DNA of 39,466 nt from Chloroflexi bacterium GWB2_54_36 (GTDB taxonomy: Bacteria > Chloroflexota > Anaerolineae > Anaerolineales > Anaerolineaceae): the NCBI GenBank assembly GCA_001796355.1, contig MGMG01000040.1, forward strand, positions 1 to 39,466. The letters run 5' to 3'. The stretch's first letter is position 1, and each line of letters opens with the position of its first letter. The notes under the pieces were generated by a model, which made no database searches, was not told the origin of the DNA, and saw only the letters and a list, made by a program, of their open reading frames with translations. Made by a program: the position numbers and the translations under genes. Shown one piece after another: positions 19,910-27,627 of this stretch.

Positions 19910-19936
19910 CTGACGAAACGTAAAATCCGACCGCTT

Positions 19937-20944
19937 TCAATACAGAATGCGATTATCGAAGCTCTGCAGGATTTTCATATAGTTGGCCCGTTCAAAAGTC
20001 GACGGATCAGCGACCGACGTCTGACACATGCTGCCGATCATTTTTTGAACCGAGCCATATTCGAACTCGTCCATCCATTTTTCCAGGTCGGTCAGCATTT
20101 CTGCGGCGCGGCCAACCCCATGTGCCAGCAGTTCGGAGGTAGTCATGGCCACATTGGCGCCCGCCATCAGCGCTTTGATAACGTCGGTAGCCTGGTGCAC
20201 CCCGGTGGATAAAGCCAGGTCAACCTTGACGCGTCCGCGTAAAATGGCGATCCAGCGCAGCGGCAGGCGCAATTCATCCGAATTGCTCAGTACCAGGTTA
20301 GGAACGACTTCCAAAGTCTCGATATCCAAATCGGGTTGGTAGAAGCGGTTGAAGAGCACCAGACCGTTGGCTCCGGCTGCGCTCAAACGGGAAGCCAGGT
20401 TGGGCAGCGAGGTGAAGAACGGGCTCAGTTTGACTGCCAGCGGGATTTTGACCTGGCTCTTTACTGCCCGCACCAGCTCGACATAGCCATTCTCGACCTC
20501 AGCCGCAGTGACAGCCGGATCGGTCGGGATATTATAGATATTGAGTTCGAGGCCGTCCGCGCCGGCTTCCTGGATGCGTTTGGCATATTCCACCCAGCCG
20601 CCAGTCGAGATGCCGTTCAGGCTGCCAATGACCGGGATCTGGACATTCTGCTTGACCTGGTTGATCAACTCGAGGTAGCTTTCCGGACCGATATTGTATT
20701 GCGGCATGTCGGGAAAGTAGGTGAGCGATTCGGCAAAGGATTCGGTTCCCCGGTTGAGAAAATGATCCAGTGCGCGGCTTTCGTACTCGATTTGCTCCTC
20801 GAACAGTGAATACATGACGATGGCGCTCACGCCAGCATCTTCTAAACGGCGGACGCCCCCTAATTTCTTAGAGACCGGCGAGGCGGAAGCGACTAACGGA
20901 TTCTTGAGCTTTAGACCCATATAATGCGTAGTTAAATCGACCAT
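19937..20944 (-). CDS. DHODH-like FMN protein associated with PFOR
   Basis: 335 residues, TIM-barrel flavoprotein of the dihydroorotate dehydrogenase superfamily: [14 protein letters not shown] (residues ~13-26), [24 protein letters not shown] (substrate/FMN lysine), [38 protein letters not shown]. Real dihydroorotate dehydrogenases carry an N-x-S-x-P-N active-site motif; here the place reads NIYNIPTD, so dihydroorotate is unlikely to be the substrate. Proteins of this type are repeatedly found next to pyruvate:ferredoxin oxidoreductase, as here (71 bases downstream of the PFOR stop). A redox role connected to PFOR is inferred. AGGAG lies a few bases ahead of the ATG. Confidence 0.85.
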   Translation of the reverse strand: MVDLTTHYMGLKLKNPLVASASPVSKKLGGVRRLEDAGVSAIVMYSLFEEQIEYESRALDHFLNRGTESFAESLTYFPDMPQYNIGPESYLELINQVKQNVQIPVIGSLNGISTGGWVEYAKRIQEAGADGLELNIYNIPTDPAVTAAEVENGYVELVRAVKSQVKIPLAVKLSPFFTSLPNLASRLSAAGANGLVLFNRFYQPDLDIETLEVVPNLVLSNSDELRLPLRWIAILRGRVKVDLALSTGVHQATDVIKALMAGANVAMTTSELLAHGVGRAAEMLTDLEKWMDEFEYGSVQKMIGSMCQTSVADPSTFERANYMKILQSFDNRILY

Positions 20945-21015
20945 TCAGGTTTCTCCTCTCGTCAATCCGATAAGAAATGGACAGGTGGAGACATGCGCCT
21001 CCACCTGCTTGGAAA

Positions 21016-24000
21016 TTATTGATTTTCGCTTTTATTTACCGGTGCGTCCATCGGAACAGCTCCGTATTGGATGGCAGCCATCTGCTGGTACAACTGCCAG
21101 CGTTTGGCGGCATCGCTGCGAGCGCTGCGCATCAGCATTTCGGCGCGCTGTTCGTCGCTCTGCAGCAGCATGCGGTAGCGGGTCTCGTTGTAGGCATATT
21201 CATCGACCGGAATCGATGGCGCTTTGCTGTCGAGCACCAACGGATTCTTGCCTTCATCCGCCAGCGCCGGATTGTAGCGGAAAAGCGGCCAGTGACCGGA
21301 TTGGACGGCCAGTTTTTGTTGCTCCAGGCCTTTGCGCATATCGATACCGTGCGCAATACAGTGACTGTATGCGATGATCAGGGATGGGCCGTCGTAAGCG
21401 TCGGCTTCTAGGAAGGCTTTCAGGGTCTGGCCATCATTGCCGCCCATGGCAATCCGCGCTACGTAAATGTAGCCGTACGCCATGGCGATCATACCCAGGT
21501 CTTTCTTGGGCAGGCCTTTGCCATTGGCGGCAAACTTGGCGACAGCCGCGCGCGGGGTGGCCTTGGAAGACTGACCGCCGGTGTTGGAATACACTTCGGT
21601 GTCCAAGACCAGGATGTTGACGTTGCGCCCCGAGGCCAGGACGTGGTCGAGGCCGCCGTAACCAATATCATAAGCCCAACCGTCACCGCCCAGGATCCAG
21701 ACACTCTTGCGCACCAGGTAGTCTGCCAGATCGAGCAGCAGTGCGGCACGCGGGTCTTTGATGCCGCGCAGCGTCTGCTTGAGGGCTGCAACGCGGTCGC
21801 GCTGGGCGCGGATGCCTGCTTCATGGGTCTGGTCGGCATTGAGCAGCTCGGTGACCAGGGTTTCGCCAACGGCGCCGGCTAACCCGGTCAGCAGTTCACT
21901 GGCAAACTCAGTCTGCTTTTCAACCGTCAGACGCATGCCCAGGCCAAACTCGGCGTTGTCTTCGAACAGGCTGTTGGACCAGGCCGGTCCGCGGCCTTCT
22001 TTATTCTTAGCCCACGGGGTGGTAGGCAGGTTTCCGCCGTAAATCGACGAGCACCCGGTCGCATTGGCAACCACGGTGCGGTCGCCGAATAATTGTGAGA
22101 GAAGCTTGATGTAGGGTGTCTCGCCGCAGCCGGCGCAGGCGCCCGAAAACTCAAACAGCGGTTCGAGCAATTGCGAGTTCTTTACGGTGGTGAAGGGGAT
22201 GGCTGTGCGGTCAACCTCAGGCAGGTTGAGGAAGAATTCCCAGTTGACCTTTTCGGTCTCACGCAGCGGCGCTTGCGGAGCCATGTTGATGGCCTTCAAC
22301 CCGACCTGGGACTTGTTTTTGGCAGGGCAGGCTTCCACGCATAGCGCGCAGCCGGTGCAGTCTTCTGGGGCTACCTGAATGGTATAGAGCGTATTGGGCA
22401 GTTCGCGGAACTTGGCTTCGGTGGATTTAAAGGTCTCCGGAGCGCCTGCCAGATATTGCGGATCGTACACTTTCTGGCGAATGACGCCGTGCGGGCAGAC
22501 GAACGCGCATTTTCCGCACTGGATACATACATCCGCGTCCCAGACAGGGATTTCCAGGGCAATATTCCGTTTCTCCCAGCGAGCGGTGGCGGTCGGATAG
22601 GTGCCATCCACCGGCATTTTGCTGACCGGCAGATCATCGCCGTTATAGATCATCATCGGGGCGAGCACATTGCGCACAAATTCGGGGGCTTCCGCAACCA
22701 CTGCCGGACGGCGAGACAACAGACTGTCAACCGTTGCAGGAACCTTCACTTCGGCAAGATGAGCGATGGTGGTGTTCACGGCCTCAAAGTTTTGTTGGAC
22801 GACGGCTTCGCCGCGCTTGCCGTAAGTTTTCTTAATGCTCTTCTTGATTTCAGCGATGGCTTCGTCGCGCGGCAGCACGCCGGAAATGGCGAAGAAACAG
22901 GTTTGCATCACGGTGTTGATGCGACCGCCCATGCCGGCTTTTGCAGCCACTTCATGCGCGTCGATAACATAGAAGCGCAGCTTTTTGGTAATAATGGCTT
23001 GCTGGACTTCCTGCGGGAGATGCTGCCAGACTTCGTCATGCGGGTAAATGCTATCCAACAGGAAAACGCCGCCGGTTTTGGCATATTTGAGCATGTCCAA
23101 CCGCTCCAGGAAAGAGAACTGGTGGCAGGCGACAAAATTGGCGTCATCGGTGCCAATCAAATATGGGGCGCGGATGGGTTTGGGACCAAAGCGCAGGTGC
23201 GAGATGGTGACCGACCCGGATTTCTTGGAGTCGTACACGAAGTAACCCTGAGCATAATTATTGGTCTCTTCGCCAATGATTTTGATGGAATTTTTGTTGG
23301 CGCCAACGGTGCCATCAGCGCCCAGACCAAAGAAGACGCAGCGGATGGTTTCCGGTGCTTCGATCGAGAATTCCGGGTCATAGGCCAGGCTGGTGTGGTT
23401 GAGATCATCCACAATACCGATGGAATAGCCGTTGAGCGGGGCATTCTTCTTTAATTCGTCATACACGCCTTTGACCATGCCAGGGGTGAATTCTTTGGAG
23501 GACAACCCGTAGCGCCCGCCAGTGATTACCGGCATGTTCTTGAAGGGGGTGGCGCCGGCTGCAAATTCTTCCTGGATGGCAGTAACAACGTCTTTATAAA
23601 GCGGTTCTCCGCCCGAACCTGGTTCTTTGGTGCGATCCAGGACGGTGAGCTTCTTGACGGTGGCGGGCAGCGCCTGCAGCAGGTGCTTGGCAGAGAAGGG
23701 CCGGTACAGGTGAACGGTCACCACACCAACCTTTTCGCCTTGTTTTTGCAGGGCAAACGCGGTCTCTTCAACCGTTTCAGCGCCGGAACCCATCACAATG
23801 ATGACGTTTTCGGCATCTGGCGCGCCAGCATAATCGAACAGGTGGTAGCTGCGGCCAACCAGCCCGGCGAACTTGTCCATGGCTTTTTGTACGATTTCGG
23901 GGCAGCGGTCATAGAACGGGTTGATGGATTCGCGCGCCTGGAAGTAAACGTCGGGGTTCATGGCGGTGCCGCGCAGTACGGGATTATCGGGTGTGAGAGC

Positions 24001-24618
24001 GCGGGCGCGGTGTGCGCTGACCAGTTTAGGGTCGATCATGGCGTGCATGTCGTCTTCGGTAAGGTATTCCACTTTGGTGACCTCGTGCGAGGTGCGGAAA
24101 CCATCAAAGAAGTGCAGGAAGGGCACGCGGCTTTCCAGGGATGCTGCCTGGGAAATCAATGCCATGTCATGGGCTTCCTGCGCCGAGCGTGAAGCCAGCA
24201 ACGCCCAACCGGTCTGGCGGGTGGCCATCACGTCGGAATGATCGCCAAAGATGGATAGCGAAGAGGCGGCAACGGTGCGCGCTGTAACATGGAAGACGGC
24301 CGGGGTCAGTTCTCCAGCAATCTTGTACATATTGGGGATCATCAGCAGCAGGCCTTGTGAGGCGGTGAAGGTGGTGGTCAACGAACCAGTCTGCAAAGCA
24401 CCGTGGACAGCGCCGGCAGCGCCACCCTCGGACTGCATTTCACATACCAGCGGGACGGTTCCCCAGATATTCGGAATACCGGTAGCTGACCAGGCATCGG
24501 ACAATTCGCCCATGCCAGAGGAAGGCGTAATCGGATAGATAGCGATTACTTCATTTAATCGGTACGCTACGTGGGCAACAGCCTCGTTGGCATCTGTGGT
24601 GATTTTCTGTCTTGTCAT
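21016..24618 (-). CDS. nifJ: Pyruvate:ferredoxin (flavodoxin) oxidoreductase, single chain
   Basis: 1200 residues. It converts pyruvate and CoA to acetyl-CoA and CO2 with reduced ferredoxin. Domain order: pyruvate-binding domain with YPITPSSGMGE near the N-terminus; second domain; gamma-type domain (FFGLGADGTVGANKNSIKII); 2x[4Fe-4S] domain with CIQCGKCAFVCPHG (about 697) and CTGCALCVEACP (about 752); TPP domain with a proximal-cluster Cys pair ACAGCGE (about 826), NATGCSSIYGG and GGDGWAYDIGYGG (about 975). The length matches NifJ/PFOR. GAGGGAGAG lies before the ATG at 24618, which makes it preferable to the TTG at 24648. It is the main enzyme pointing to an anaerobic life style. Confidence 0.96.
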   Translation of the reverse strand: MTRQKITTDANEAVAHVAYRLNEVIAIYPITPSSGMGELSDAWSATGIPNIWGTVPLVCEMQSEGGAAGAVHGALQTGSLTTTFTASQGLLLMIPNMYKIAGELTPAVFHVTARTVAASSLSIFGDHSDVMATRQTGWALLASRSAQEAHDMALISQAASLESRVPFLHFFDGFRTSHEVTKVEYLTEDDMHAMIDPKLVSAHRARALTPDNPVLRGTAMNPDVYFQARESINPFYDRCPEIVQKAMDKFAGLVGRSYHLFDYAGAPDAENVIIVMGSGAETVEETAFALQKQGEKVGVVTVHLYRPFSAKHLLQALPATVKKLTVLDRTKEPGSGGEPLYKDVVTAIQEEFAAGATPFKNMPVITGGRYGLSSKEFTPGMVKGVYDELKKNAPLNGYSIGIVDDLNHTSLAYDPEFSIEAPETIRCVFFGLGADGTVGANKNSIKIIGEETNNYAQGYFVYDSKKSGSVTISHLRFGPKPIRAPYLIGTDDANFVACHQFSFLERLDMLKYAKTGGVFLLDSIYPHDEVWQHLPQEVQQAIITKKLRFYVIDAHEVAAKAGMGGRINTVMQTCFFAISGVLPRDEAIAEIKKSIKKTYGKRGEAVVQQNFEAVNTTIAHLAEVKVPATVDSLLSRRPAVVAEAPEFVRNVLAPMMIYNGDDLPVSKMPVDGTYPTATARWEKRNIALEIPVWDADVCIQCGKCAFVCPHGVIRQKVYDPQYLAGAPETFKSTEAKFRELPNTLYTIQVAPEDCTGCALCVEACPAKNKSQVGLKAINMAPQAPLRETEKVNWEFFLNLPEVDRTAIPFTTVKNSQLLEPLFEFSGACAGCGETPYIKLLSQLFGDRTVVANATGCSSIYGGNLPTTPWAKNKEGRGPAWSNSLFEDNAEFGLGMRLTVEKQTEFASELLTGLAGAVGETLVTELLNADQTHEAGIRAQRDRVAALKQTLRGIKDPRAALLLDLADYLVRKSVWILGGDGWAYDIGYGGLDHVLASGRNVNILVLDTEVYSNTGGQSSKATPRAAVAKFAANGKGLPKKDLGMIAMAYGYIYVARIAMGGNDGQTLKAFLEADAYDGPSLIIAYSHCIAHGIDMRKGLEQQKLAVQSGHWPLFRYNPALADEGKNPLVLDSKAPSIPVDEYAYNETRYRMLLQSDEQRAEMLMRSARSDAAKRWQLYQQMAAIQYGAVPMDAPVNKSENQ

Positions 24619-24826
24619 GGCGATCTCTCCCTCAAGGGTATAACCCAAAAAGCGGCCAATGGATACATTTCAAAAGGCCAGCTTGGATATGTAACTCATT
24701 AAGTGTTCAGACATCCATCCCGAGAAGTTTATACCTAAATTCACAATCAAGGAAGTTATATACATCCTTTAAATCGTATGCACTCAGTCATACTAGCGCA
24801 AGCCCAATCGATAACGGCTGCACGAT

Positions 24827-24856
24827 AAAAAAAGCTCCCTCGCCGGAACCCGGGAG
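24827..24856 (-). terminator. Terminator after the Nudix gene
   Basis: On the reverse strand CTCCC (24856-24852) and GGGAG (24839-24835) form a short stem with further G/C pairs possible inside, followed by C and seven T residues (24833-24827). It separates the Nudix gene from PFOR. The stem is short, so confidence is moderate. Confidence 0.55.
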
Positions 24857-24900
24857 AGAGATATTTGAGCGTGAGCGATCCCGGTTTTATGAACCTGGTT

Positions 24901-25431
24901 CTACAAATTTAGGTACGATTCTACCATCATTAAGGCCGCCAGTGACTTTCCATCGCGGATTTCACCCCCTCGTGCCATCCGGATTGCTTCGGCTGCCGGG
25001 ATGGAGACCAACTCCAGAAATTCATCATCATCTTGATCCAACGGGTCAGGATGCAATCCGGTGGCTAAATAAACATGCATGTGTTCCGAGGAGTAACCGG
25101 GCGCCAGGTAAAAATCGCCAAGCAAGGTCATCTGCCGGGCAGCCATACCGGTTTCTTCGCGCACTTCGCGGGCAGCAGCTTCGGCATGAGGCTCGTCTTG
25201 ATTCAATAGGCCGGCCGGGAGTTCCAGTAACTCCTGGTCTGCGCCCACGCGGTATTGGCGAACAAACAGGATATTACCGGCATCGTCGACCGGCACGATG
25301 GTGACTGCGCCTTTGTGTTCTACCAGATCATAAGCGCGGATCTTCCCATCCGGCAATTGCATTTTGACAATTTCGACATTGAAAGCGCGGCCTCGGTAGA
25401 TTATTTCGCGATTCAGGGTGGTAAAAGGCAT
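24901..25431 (-). CDS. Nudix hydrolase, ADP-ribose pyrophosphatase-like
   Basis: 176 residues. A complete Nudix box (Gly74 to Met96, G-x5-E-x7-REVREETGM) is preceded by ELLELPAGLL, typical of the ADP-ribose/NDP-sugar pyrophosphatase branch, and followed by GDFYLAPGYSSEHMHVYLATGL. It likely hydrolyses ADP-ribose or a related nucleoside diphosphate sugar. AGGAG seven bases ahead supports the ATG at 25431 over an earlier in-frame ATG at 25464. It is monocistronic, with a terminator behind it. Confidence 0.9.
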   Translation of the reverse strand: MPFTTLNREIIYRGRAFNVEIVKMQLPDGKIRAYDLVEHKGAVTIVPVDDAGNILFVRQYRVGADQELLELPAGLLNQDEPHAEAAAREVREETGMAARQMTLLGDFYLAPGYSSEHMHVYLATGLHPDPLDQDDDEFLELVSIPAAEAIRMARGGEIRDGKSLAALMMVESYLNL

Positions 25432-25475
25432 GGACGGCTCCTGTGAACAGACGGCAGGGCGCATTCTCTCTCGCT

Positions 25476-25567
25476 ACGCCCTGCCCCAGCGCCTCATTCT
25501 TGGGGCGGGTTTGTTCTTAATCGAATGTTTTTGCGCCATTCGGCGCAAAAACATTGAAATTCATTTT
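25476..25567 (-). repeat. Dispersed double-hairpin repeat, family B, copy B1
   Basis: Read on the reverse strand: AAAATGAATTT, then TGTTTTTGCGCC with its mirror GGCGCAAAAACA, then ATTAAGAACAAACCCGCCCCA and a TGGGGC partner. The same order recurs on the plus strand at 33206-33289. It lies between the Nudix gene start and the LysM lipoprotein gene end. The remainder of 25568-25763 shows only a G-rich run (25620-25640) similar to the flank of copy B2. Confidence 0.75.
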
Positions 25568-25763
25568 ATCCCTGCTCACTTAGGATTGTGAATCTGCGAA
25601 AACAAAGCCCATTTGGGGAACGGGGGTAGGGGGTGAGGGGCAAAACAGCAATTATTCTCACACGCAAAGTATCACCATTTGTACATAGACATTCTGTCAA
25701 GACAGCATCTGCATAAAGGTTTTTACATCATCGGTATAAGAGCTCTGGATCGTTCTGGGCAGG

Positions 25764-26426
25764 CTACGGAATATCAATGACCGACCCGGCGCTCAAAGTG
25801 TAAGGCGATGACAGGCCGTTGGCAGCAGCGATCGCCAGCGGATCCACGTCGCCAAACTCACAGGCAATCGAGTTGATGGTATCGCCAGAGATGACGGTGT
25901 AATCAGCCGGATGCGCTTTGAGGGCGCGCTCACCAGAAGTCCAGGTACCTGTGGCTGGAATATTCAGCACTGTGCCGGGTTCCGGGCTCGAAGTCATGCT
26001 CAAGTTATTGGCCTCAAGCAGGCCGTTCAGGTCCAGATTGTAGCGGCGGGCGATGCAGATCGGCCACTCGCCAAACTGGATGGTGTAAGTTTCAGGCCGG
26101 GAAAGGGTCGGAACTTTAACCGGGACGTTGGTAGCTGTCGGTTGCAGTACTAGCGTGGGTAATCCCGCGGTTGTTGGGATAACGACCGGGGTCGATACCT
26201 GTGGTACCTGGACGGTGGGCACGCTCGGGGTGGCAGCGGCGTTCTGGGTCTGTTGTACGATTTCGGTTACCCGCGCAGAGGTATCCAGTGTTCCAACCGG
26301 AAAGGGAATCTCGGAGGTGGCGGTGGCGTCGGTGGGAGATTTACTGGTAGCGGAGCGGGTGCAGGCGGAAAGCACCAGCCCGATCATGACGGTGATGATT
26401 ACCAGGGCGAAAATCTTCTTATTCAT
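25764..26426 (-). CDS. LysM-domain lipoprotein
   Basis: 220 residues. A basic start and hydrophobic stretch end in the lipobox LSAC (Cys21), so it is a predicted lipoprotein anchored outside the membrane. A Thr/Pro/Val-rich linker (~22-110) is followed by two LysM modules: TYTIQFGEWPICIARRYNLDLNGLLEANNL (from ~113) and DYTVISGDTINSIACEFGDVDPLAIAAANGL (from ~174). LysM binds peptidoglycan or chitin-type glycans. Each module has a Cys at the same place (ICIARRY, IACEFG), which may form a disulphide. AAGGAG precedes the ATG. The role is probably cell-wall binding; no enzymatic domain is present. Confidence 0.9.
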   Translation of the reverse strand: MNKKIFALVIITVMIGLVLSACTRSATSKSPTDATATSEIPFPVGTLDTSARVTEIVQQTQNAAATPSVPTVQVPQVSTPVVIPTTAGLPTLVLQPTATNVPVKVPTLSRPETYTIQFGEWPICIARRYNLDLNGLLEANNLSMTSSPEPGTVLNIPATGTWTSGERALKAHPADYTVISGDTINSIACEFGDVDPLAIAAANGLSSPYTLSAGSVIDIP

Positions 26427-26579
26427 GGAGGTTCTCCTTAAGACTTTAGGACGTTATTTTCGCTGAAACAGCCGTGAAATTTTAACATCCATTCTACATA
26501 GTAGCATAAGCAAATATCAGCGTCAAGCAGAGCGGATGCATAATCTTGTTAGAGGTTGCAATATATGTGCCAGAATTGA

Positions 26580-26830
26580 GTCCTGGTGCAACGCACCTGC
26601 CTTTTCCTTTCACTCATGGCGAGGCTATCGAGGGGTCGTACGATTGAGATACATTCCCCTGCCTCGCCGCTACCGACGTGAATCCGGGTTGTTTTGGGGC
26701 TGGGTGCGATGCACCTGGTTTCGGCGCGTTGCACCTGCTCTTGAACCAGCACGTTAAATGCAGGTGCATCGCTCCTTAATCCGTTGACGATCCGCATTCG
26801 GGTTAACCCAGGAGCAACGCACCCGAGTCT
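26580..26830. repeat. Dispersed hairpin repeat cluster, family A, copy A2
   Basis: Contains several related modules: GGTGCAACGCACCTG near 26584, GGTGCGATGCACCTGG near 26702, TTGCACCTGC near 26729, then CAGGTGCATCGCTCCTTAAT (26761-26780) and CCAGGAGCAACG (26808-26819). The last two are identical to 971-990 and 1018-1029 with the same 27-base gap, so A1 and A2 are copies of one element. Part of it forms GGTGCATCGCTCCT against AGGAGCAACGCACC (three mismatches). It fills most of the intergenic space upstream of the DNPH1-like gene. Confidence 0.75.
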
Positions 26831-26889
26831 GCAACGCACTCCCGGAGTTTTTGGTAAAATCGCAGGATACCCTTTGTAAAGGCGGCGGA

Positions 26890-27306
26890 ATGAATATTTA
26901 CTTTTCCTGCTCCATTACCGGCGGGCGGGAAGATCAGGCGATCTATGCAGCAATTGTCGAAGCGCTATTGGCGCAGGGCCACCTGGTACCGACGGCGCAT
27001 CTATCCAACCCGGATATCTTGGCGCTGGAAGCAGTGGTGAGCCCCAACGAGGTTTACCAGCGCGACGTTGCCTGGGTCAACGGTTGCGATGCGCTGATCG
27101 CGGAGGTGAGTACCCCGTCTCACGGGGTCGGTTATGAAATTGCCCTGGCGCTAACGCTTGGCAAACCGGTTCTTTGCCTGTACCGCCGCGGGCGGCGAGT
27201 CTCCAAGATGATCACCGGCAACGACCATCCGGGCTTGCGTCAGGCTGATTATGGAGATCAGGCTGGCGCTGTCACTTTGATTTGTGACTTTTTGCACGAC
27301 TTGTAA
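26890..27306 (+). CDS. 2'-deoxynucleoside 5'-phosphate N-hydrolase (DNPH1/Rcl-like)
   Basis: 138 residues. MNIYFSCSITGGREDQ (1-16) and DALIAEVSTPSHGVGYEIALALTLGKPVLCLYRR (67-100) match the DNPH1/nucleoside 2-deoxyribosyltransferase superfamily; Glu83 in GYE fits the catalytic nucleophile and the GGRED segment the phosphate/sugar site. DNPH1 cuts the glycosidic bond of deoxynucleoside monophosphates, which cleans damaged nucleotides from the pool. A TTG at 26851 is in frame, but the ATG at 26890 gives the family N-terminus. It stands alone and is followed by a strong terminator. Confidence 0.85.
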   Translation: MNIYFSCSITGGREDQAIYAAIVEALLAQGHLVPTAHLSNPDILALEAVVSPNEVYQRDVAWVNGCDALIAEVSTPSHGVGYEIALALTLGKPVLCLYRRGRRVSKMITGNDHPGLRQADYGDQAGAVTLICDFLHDL

Positions 27307-27436
27307 CTGAGGATTATCAGCCCAAGCAAGGATGAAAGACGGTTTTATTCAGACCGGCTTTGCGCTAATATATATCCGGAGACGCAATCTTTCTCGACGC
27401 TCCAACAATGCTCATCGTTGTCTCCTCCTTTGGCGA

Positions 27437-27484
27437 AAGCCTCCGCTGGGTCCTCCTCACCGCCCCCGGCGGAGGCTTGTTTTA
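27437..27484 (+). terminator. Terminator downstream of the DNPH1-like gene
   Basis: AAGCCTCCGC (27437-27446) pairs perfectly with GCGGAGGCTT (27469-27478), then GTTTTAAT. It lies 130 bases after the stop codon; the DNA between them contains an AT-rich TAATATATAT (about 27367) and no gene. A short independent RNA ending here cannot be excluded. Confidence 0.75.
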
Positions 27485-27571
27485 ATGCAAAAATGAGAGA
27501 TGAGGGCATGTTTTGGGACGATCCCGCTACATTTAAACAAAAATCCCCAGCTTAAGCTAGCCTGGCTCAAC

Positions 27572-27603
27572 CTTGGGGCAGGTTGGGCGGGGTTGATGAA
27601 CGC
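27572..27603 (+). repeat. Partial copy of repeat family B (B3)
   Basis: TTGGGGCAGGTTGGGCGGGG followed by TTGATGAAC closely matches the end of copy B2 at 33277-33307 (TGGGGCGGGATGGGTGGGG then TTGATAAC). Only the second hairpin arm and its flank are kept. It lies just beyond the end of the histidine kinase gene. Confidence 0.55.
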
Positions 27604-27627
27604 TTGATTTCAAAAGAATTTATCGAG

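Noticed and set aside
22456-23454. 332-aa open frame on the plus strand
   Set aside because: It is fully antisense to the PFOR gene and its His/Gly/Asp-rich translation is a typical shadow of a G/C-rich coding strand.
24612-25304. 230-aa open frame on the plus strand across the PFOR-Nudix gap
   Set aside because: It runs through the PFOR promoter region, the minus-strand terminator and antisense to the Nudix gene.
27307-27440. Small RNA gene between the DNPH1-like gene and its terminator
   Set aside because: A TAATATATAT stretch could be a -10 box, but no -35 box at proper spacing and no known RNA motif was found; left as a terminator only.
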